Shown here: piece by piece, positions 1 to 3,774 of the stretch
Numbering within the stretch: position 1 is the stretch's first letter
Layout: each line of letters begins with the position of its first letter
Assembly: GCA_903861445.1 (NCBI GenBank)
Contig: CAIOUK010000275.1
Span: 1-6,554 of the forward strand
Source: an uncultured Verrucomicrobia subdivision 3 bacterium
GTDB lineage: Bacteria > Verrucomicrobiota > Verrucomicrobiia > Limisphaerales > UBA11358
Length of the DNA stretch: 6,554 nt
Direction of reading: 5' to 3'
Translations under genes and position numbers: made by a program
Notes under the pieces: generated by a model
Database searches by the model: none
Told to the model about the DNA's origin: nothing
The model's input: the letters and a program-made list of their open reading frames with translations, nothing else

Positions 1-67
1 GCTCAGTTGGTAGAGCGTCTCGTTCGCAATGAGAAGGTCAGGAGTTCGAGCCTCCTAGGCTCCACCA
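1..67 (+). tRNA. tRNA-Ala (anticodon CGC), 5' end missing
   Basis: This is the 3' part of a tRNA gene. The first nine bases, covering the 5' acceptor strand and positions 8-9, lie outside the window. The D arm pairs GCTC (1-4) with GAGC (13-16). The anticodon stem pairs 18-22 with 30-34 around the seven-base loop TTCGCAA, giving anticodon CGC at 25-27, which reads the alanine codon GCG. The variable loop has 5 bases. The T arm is AGGAG/CTCCT (40-44/52-56) around TTCGAGC. The 3' acceptor strand AGGCTCC carries T at tRNA position 70, as expected for the G3:U70 pair that identifies alanine tRNAs, although the G3 partner is not visible. Discriminator A64 and an encoded CCA (65-67) follow. The dehydrogenase gene starts 40 bases downstream on the same strand. 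Confidence 0.93.
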
Positions 68-107
68 TTCTTCAACAAAAAATTTAGCATCGTTCCTCAA
101 CCCGCCT

Positions 108-887
108 ATGTTTCAACTGAAAAATAAATGGGTTTTCATTACCGGAGCCTCCAGTGGCTTTGGTGCCGCCGCCGCGCAAGCGTTCGCAGCGCAAGGCGCA
201 AAATTAATTCTTGGTGCTAGGCGCGTTGACCGCTTGGAAAAAATCGCCCGGCAAGCCAAAAGCAACGGGGCTGCTGCCGCTGAATTTCAGGCCTTGGATG
301 TTTCGCAAACCGCCAACGTGGAAAATTTTATGAGCTGGGCGAAGGCAAAATTGAAAACGCAATCGCTGCACGTTTTGATCAACAACGCCGGCGGCGCGCA
401 CGGGCTTGATTCCGTGGCGGAAGCCAAAGACACGGATTGGGAGACCACGTTTCAAACCAACGTCCTCGGCATTTTGCGCGTCACGCGCGCCGCGCTGCCG
501 CTGCTCGCGCGCGACGCGGGTGCGAGCATCCTCAACATTGGTTCAATTGCCGGTCGCTCGGCCTACGCTGGCGCGGCGGCGTATTGCGCCGCGAAGTCCG
601 GCGAACTCGCCATCACACGCGCGCTGCGGCACGAATTGCTCGGCACCGGCATCCGCGTCGGCACGGTGGATCCGGGATTGGCGGAAACGGAATTTTCCGT
701 GGTGCGCTTCAAGGGCGATCGGCAAAAAGCCAAGGAGGTTTACGTCGGCATGAATCCGCTCACGGCCAAGGACATTGCGGAAACGCTTGTCTGGATTGCC
801 AGCCGTCCGCCGCACGTCAACATTGATGAAATTCTCGTGAAGCCAACGGATCAGGCGGACATCGGAAAAATTTTCCGGCGAAAGTAG
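108..887 (+). CDS. SDR-family NAD(P)-dependent oxidoreductase, YdfG-like
   Basis: A complete 259-residue classical short-chain dehydrogenase with a single Rossmann domain, probably cytosolic. Visible motifs in order are the cofactor glycine motif TGASSGFG (12-19), an Arg-Arg pair after the second strand (38-39) that favours NADP(H) over NADH, NNAG (92-95), and the catalytic tetrad N118, S146, Y159 and K163 (Y-x3-K). A PG turn follows at 189-190. The C-terminal stretch around HVNIDEILVKPTDQA resembles the YdfG/serine dehydrogenase subgroup, whose members oxidise 3-hydroxy acids such as L-allo-threonine or serine with NADP+. The length is close to that subgroup's usual 250 or so. The substrate cannot be read from sequence. 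The ATG at 108 fits the family N-terminus exactly, but I see no Shine-Dalgarno sequence before it. It sits between two tRNA genes whose 3' ends face it, and it could be read through from tRNA-Ala. Confidence 0.93.
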   Translation: MFQLKNKWVFITGASSGFGAAAAQAFAAQGAKLILGARRVDRLEKIARQAKSNGAAAAEFQALDVSQTANVENFMSWAKAKLKTQSLHVLINNAGGAHGLDSVAEAKDTDWETTFQTNVLGILRVTRAALPLLARDAGASILNIGSIAGRSAYAGAAAYCAAKSGELAITRALRHELLGTGIRVGTVDPGLAETEFSVVRFKGDRQKAKEVYVGMNPLTAKDIAETLVWIASRPPHVNIDEILVKPTDQADIGKIFRRK

Positions 888-938
888 AAGTGAAATTCGG
901 AAGTTGTCAGTGTCAGGCGATTACCACAATAGCCGTAG

Positions 939-963
939 AAAAAATCCACCAACTTAATAAAAG

Positions 964-969
<6 letters not shown>
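939..969 (-). terminator. Rho-independent terminator of tRNA-Phe, overlapping its 3' end
   Basis: Read on the minus strand, CCACC (969-965) plus ACTT (964-961) pairs with AAGT (955-952) plus GGTGG (950-946). A five-base loop TTATT (960-956) closes the hairpin and one base (951) is bulged. A single A and then six T (944-939) follow directly, which is the usual hairpin plus U-tract of an intrinsic terminator. The 5' arm uses the last two acceptor bases, the discriminator and the CCA end of tRNA-Phe, so the terminator and the mature tRNA end share bases. On the plus strand no T-tract follows, so it should not terminate the dehydrogenase gene. Confidence 0.65.
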
Positions 970-1039
<70 letters not shown>

Positions 1040-1040
1040 A

Positions 1041-1178
1041 AAACTATTGGTATTATTGACGTTTTGCTAAACTGCACCAGTGGGCGAACCCCTGTAGCCA
1101 GCGCCATCAAGAGAAACATTCTATTGTCGGGTGCAGGCCAATGGCAAGATGATTCGTGCGTGAAACGTGTTCCATTTC
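1041..1178. other. Intergenic spacer between the secreted-protein gene and tRNA-Phe
   Basis: This short spacer lies on the shared minus-strand path from the secreted-protein stop codon to tRNA-Phe. I see no strong hairpin followed by T's, so there is no evident terminator for the upstream gene. The AT-rich end next to the tRNA (about 1041-1060), which contains TAATAC on the minus strand, is where a tRNA promoter -10 would be expected, but no convincing -35 accompanies it. Open frames here are short and have no family features. Confidence 0.4.
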
Positions 1179-2783
1179 TCAGCGCGTGGCCACGGCGACC
1201 GGCGATTTGCGACCGACGCCCTGAATGTAGAGCCGAGGCGTGGCGAAGCTGTAGATGAACGCCACCGAGGCGGTGGTGTAATTGCGGACATTGTCGCGGT
1301 AGTAGGCCAGATCAGCGTAGTCGCGACCGGGGAGAATCACATACGAGTCGCTGCCGGCGCAACGGGCCATGTTGAGCCAAGCAATGTAATATTGGCTGAC
1401 GGTCTTTTTCAGCGCGGCATCATCGGACGCCAGCACACCGGCAAAGCCCCAGGTGAAACCCATCATCGCGTCGGCGTGGCCGTCAGGCAAATCCTTGTAG
1501 GAATTTTCGATATGCGAAAGATGCAGCTTCATCATCGCCGCCGAGTCGGGCCGGTCAGGCGAAAGCATATAGGCCGCGTAGGCGAGTCCCGATTTGGCGG
1601 AATAGGTGTATTTGTTGTCGCGCCCGGTTTTCCATTGCTCGGGATCCACCGGGCCGTTGTTCAGCGTGAATTCACCGCCGTAGGCGACGTGACCATTGAC
1701 CGTGGTGCCATGTTCCAGAAACGTGAAAGCGTGTTCCAATCCCGGATGATTCTCCTGAACGCCGCACAACTTGCCGAGTTGCCAGGCATCGATGGCGAGG
1801 AGGGTGGGCCATTGCATCGGGCCGTAGCCGCCGCCGCCGCGCGTGACGATGACGCTGCTGTAGGGCGCATGACCGAAGCCACCATCATAAAGATCCATGT
1901 GCTGTTGGAGAGTTTCTTGATCCACCTTGATCTTCTTTTTCGTGAATTCCTCCAGTTTGTAGCAAACGATGTTGGGAGCTTTCCACTGAGCGTTACGGAT
2001 CAGGTCACAAGTGGACTGCAGCGTCGGCAGCACCGCCTTATCTTTGGTGATCAAATAATATTCTGCCAGCGTGATGCCTTGGAAATCCAGATACCAAGAC
2101 CACACTTGATTGTCATAGGGCTTGTTCCACGAAAGCGCCAGTTTCTTGCCGGCGGCAAATATTTCAGGGTCAGGCGAACTGAGAAAGGCCAGCGTTTCGA
2201 CGCAACGCCCCTGACCGTCAACCTCACCGGGATGAGCCAGCAGGTATTTATAAGCCCGCGCCCGGAGAATCTGAATCTTCTTACAATCTTGGGAGAGCGA
2301 GTCGCCGAAGCGTCCGAGTTTTTCGAGTTGAACCTTGACCGCAAGTTTCTGCTCGCCGCGTTTGACCATGAGGTGCAATACGCCGTCGCTGCTGCCTTCG
2401 CTATCTTCAATCGCCAAGCCAAGATCCTGAATTGGGCCTTCGATGCCGTGAATCTTCGCGCCGAACGTATGTTCCGAAAATTCCTTGCCATTGGCACCAT
2501 AGACCACATCGTCCAGCTTCAGCAGATTCGCCGCCGGCGTGTCGGGGAAGATAAACTTCACCACGAATGTCCGCTTGGTAAGAATACCGCGCGCACCGGT
2601 CGGCCCCATGTTCACGAGGAAGCCGGGCACCACCGCATCCGGCCCAGCGCTGCAAGGCTTGTTCCAACGGCCCTGATTCGTTTCGTCGCGCAGGGCATAA
2701 ACATTTGTTGCCAAGGCAAGCAATACTAGAATGACACTCGCTCGCGTCAGGACTCGACCGTTGAAGGGCTGTGAATGTGGCAT
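1179..2783 (-). CDS. Secreted protein with PDZ-like segment and helical repeat domain (DUF6288-like)
   Basis: A complete 534-residue protein of unknown function. The N-terminus is a Sec signal peptide: R10 and R14, a hydrophobic core at about 16-26, and a likely cut after V28-Y29-A30. Residues 54-66 contain a glycine-rich GPTGARG motif. Residues 74-105 read like the core of a PDZ domain (a PDTPAANLLKLDDVVYGANG-type 'PA..L..gD.i...NG' pattern). From about 170 to 520 the protein is mostly helical with aromatic/Gly/His-rich turns, including YDGGFGHAPYSS (299-310), GGGGYGPMQWP (316-326) and DGHADAMMGFTWGF (434-447). This suggests an alpha/alpha toroid-like fold. From memory this matches the DUF6288 family; I could not check it. 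The ATG start is backed by GGAG (2794-2791) seven bases upstream and by the signal peptide. It is probably periplasmic or exported, and it diverges from the ACIII operon with no evident link. Confidence 0.88.
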   Translation of the reverse strand: MPHSQPFNGRVLTRASVILVLLALATNVYALRDETNQGRWNKPCSAGPDAVVPGFLVNMGPTGARGILTKRTFVVKFIFPDTPAANLLKLDDVVYGANGKEFSEHTFGAKIHGIEGPIQDLGLAIEDSEGSSDGVLHLMVKRGEQKLAVKVQLEKLGRFGDSLSQDCKKIQILRARAYKYLLAHPGEVDGQGRCVETLAFLSSPDPEIFAAGKKLALSWNKPYDNQVWSWYLDFQGITLAEYYLITKDKAVLPTLQSTCDLIRNAQWKAPNIVCYKLEEFTKKKIKVDQETLQQHMDLYDGGFGHAPYSSVIVTRGGGGYGPMQWPTLLAIDAWQLGKLCGVQENHPGLEHAFTFLEHGTTVNGHVAYGGEFTLNNGPVDPEQWKTGRDNKYTYSAKSGLAYAAYMLSPDRPDSAAMMKLHLSHIENSYKDLPDGHADAMMGFTWGFAGVLASDDAALKKTVSQYYIAWLNMARCAGSDSYVILPGRDYADLAYYRDNVRNYTTASVAFIYSFATPRLYIQGVGRKSPVAVATR

Positions 2784-2831
2784 GGTTTGGCTCCGTGTGT
2801 TGTAATAATTAGTGGTGTAGCAAAAATACTC

Positions 2832-2862
2832 GCTACCGCAGTGGTAGCCGAGGTGCTACTGC
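2832..2862 (-). promoter_or_regulatory. Hairpin with alternative pairing upstream of the secreted-protein gene
   Basis: GCTACC (2832-2837) and GGTAGC (2843-2848) form a perfect six-base-pair stem around a five-base loop. A third segment, GCTACTGC (2855-2862), can pair instead with GTAGC (2844-2848) and GCA (2838-2840), so the two folds exclude each other. It lies about 50-80 bases upstream of the ATG at 2783. If transcription starts further upstream it would be in the mRNA leader; otherwise it could be an operator. No ligand-binding riboswitch family is recognisable. Confidence 0.3.
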
Positions 2863-2988
2863 CGTTGAAAACTTTAAATGGCAAAAGACTGAAAGGCAAG
2901 TTTCCGGTGGGAATATGGACGCCAGCAAGTTGAAGTGATTGGCGACGGCGGCGACGACCGGAAGTTTGGTGGCGTTCTTTCTACGCCC

Positions 2989-3040
2989 AACAAGTGAAAT
3001 TTTTCACAAACTTTTCTTGCACAGTTTCGCCCCACTTGTT
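2989..3040. repeat. Inverted repeat AACAAGTG / CACTTGTT around the candidate actA promoter
   Basis: AACAAGTG (2989-2996) and its exact reverse complement CACTTGTT (3033-3040) are separated by 36 bases. The left arm overlaps a second palindrome, GTGAAA-TT-TTTCAC (2994-3007). The right arm ends on the first base of the candidate -10. The placement would suit a regulator binding two half-sites or a DNA loop, but an eight-base match in AT-rich intergenic DNA can also arise by chance. Confidence 0.35.
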
Positions 3041-3045
3041 AAAAC
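3017..3045 (+). promoter_or_regulatory. Weak sigma70-type promoter candidate for the act operon
   Basis: TTGCAC (3017-3022) and TAAAAC (3040-3045) are 17 bases apart. They match three and four of the six consensus positions of the -35 and -10 boxes. Transcription would start near 3052, leaving a leader of about 60 bases before the actA GTG. The spacing is ideal but the boxes are weak. Promoter rules in the presumed host group are poorly known to me, so this is only a candidate. Confidence 0.28.
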
Positions 3046-3060
3046 ACCGGCTCGATTTTG

Positions 3061-3085
3061 CGGTTAGAAAAACAACTTTTAACCG
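3061..3085 (+). promoter_or_regulatory. Hairpin in the actA leader
   Basis: CGGTTA (3061-3066) pairs with TAACCG (3080-3085). After one bulged G (3067), AAA (3068-3070) pairs with TTT (3077-3079), leaving a six-base loop. The nine-pair stem ends 26 bases before the GTG start of actA. An upstream ACCGG (3046-3050) can pair with CCGGT (3083-3087) and would break this hairpin. No T-tract follows immediately (an AT-rich stretch begins about 8 bases later), so it is not a standard terminator. It could affect mRNA stability or translation. Confidence 0.35.
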
Positions 3086-3111
3086 GTAGCGGATTTAATT
3101 TTTAGAACGCA

Positions 3112-3774
3112 GTGATTTTTCCCAAGTGGACAAATAGTTTGCCGCTGGTGCTGGGCGCGATTGCCGCCTTCGCGGGCCTCGGCGTGGCGGCGGGCGTGAC
3201 GATTTACCTCACGCCCAAATACACCCGCGCGGGCTACCAGCCGGTGCAGCCGGTGCCGTTCTCGCATCAGATTCATGCCGGTCAATTGGGCGTGGACTGC
3301 CGCTTCTGTCATAACGGCGTGGAAAAATCTTGGTTCGCGAATTTGCCCGGCGCCTCCACCTGCATGAATTGCCACAACGTCGTCCTGAAAGACGACCCGC
3401 GCCTGCAAATCGTCCGCGACAGCGCGGCGAACAACACGCCGATTCCGTGGGTGCAGGTTCACAAGACGCCGGATTACGTTTATTTCAACCACTCCGTTCA
3501 CGTCGATCGCGGCATCAGTTGCGTGAAATGCCACGGACGCATTGATCAAATGGATGAGGTTCGCCACGAAAAATCGTTGAGCATGAGTTTTTGTTTGGAT
3601 TGCCATCGTAATCCGGCGGCGAATATCCGTCCGACGGATAAAGTCACCAAGCTCGATTGGCAGTGGAGCACGAATGCCGCTGAAGCCGACAAAATGCAAA
3701 CTGTCGAAGGCAAAATACTTGTGGAACACATGCGCGTCGAATCGCTGCAAAGCTGCTCGGCCTGTCACCGTTAA
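3112..3774 (+). CDS. actA: ACIII subunit ActA, membrane-anchored pentaheme cytochrome c
   Basis: A complete 220-residue multiheme c-type cytochrome of the Alternative Complex III quinol oxidoreductase. One N-terminal membrane helix (about 10-32) anchors a domain on the periplasmic side. Five CxxCH heme motifs are visible: C63-H67, C84-H88, C137-H141, C161-H165 and C215-H219. Histidines likely to serve as second axial ligands include H52, H55, H117, H127, H130, H152 and H206. Family signatures include the PVQPVPFSHQIHAGQLG stretch, YFNHSVH, HGRIDQM and the closing CSACHR. ActA hemes carry electrons from the ActB Fe-S clusters toward the mono-heme subunit ActE or an oxidase. The start is GTG, fixed by an in-frame TAG at 3103-3105 six bases upstream. 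No clear Shine-Dalgarno precedes it. actB follows with no gap. Confidence 0.94.
   Translation: MIFPKWTNSLPLVLGAIAAFAGLGVAAGVTIYLTPKYTRAGYQPVQPVPFSHQIHAGQLGVDCRFCHNGVEKSWFANLPGASTCMNCHNVVLKDDPRLQIVRDSAANNTPIPWVQVHKTPDYVYFNHSVHVDRGISCVKCHGRIDQMDEVRHEKSLSMSFCLDCHRNPAANIRPTDKVTKLDWQWSTNAAEADKMQTVEGKILVEHMRVESLQSCSACHR

Larger units (their letters stand above)
2784..3111. other. Divergent intergenic region upstream of actA and the secreted-protein gene
   Basis: This 328-base gap separates two divergently transcribed genes and should carry promoters for both. It contains a perfect six-base hairpin at 2832-2848, a GTGAAA/TTTCAC palindrome at 2994-3007, an AACAAGTG/CACTTGTT inverted pair (2989-2996 and 3033-3040), a weak promoter candidate for actA (3017-3045) and a leader hairpin (3061-3085). 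The middle part (about 2865-2985) has nothing I can name: no tRNA, no direct repeat and no convincing open frame. Confidence 0.6.

Noticed and set aside
1041..1110. A strong promoter for tRNA-Phe on the minus strand
   Set aside because: Only a TAATAC-like -10 is visible, with no acceptable -35 at the right distance, so I did not list it as a feature.
1167..2729. A 520-residue plus-strand open frame opposite the secreted-protein gene
   Set aside because: It is a mirror of the real minus-strand gene, caused by codon bias. The minus strand has a signal peptide, a ribosome binding site and a coherent domain pattern; the plus frame has none.
3079..3768. A 229-residue minus-strand open frame opposite actA
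   Set aside because: The plus strand encodes five CxxCH motifs and a clear family match; the minus frame is Arg/His/Val-rich shadow sequence.
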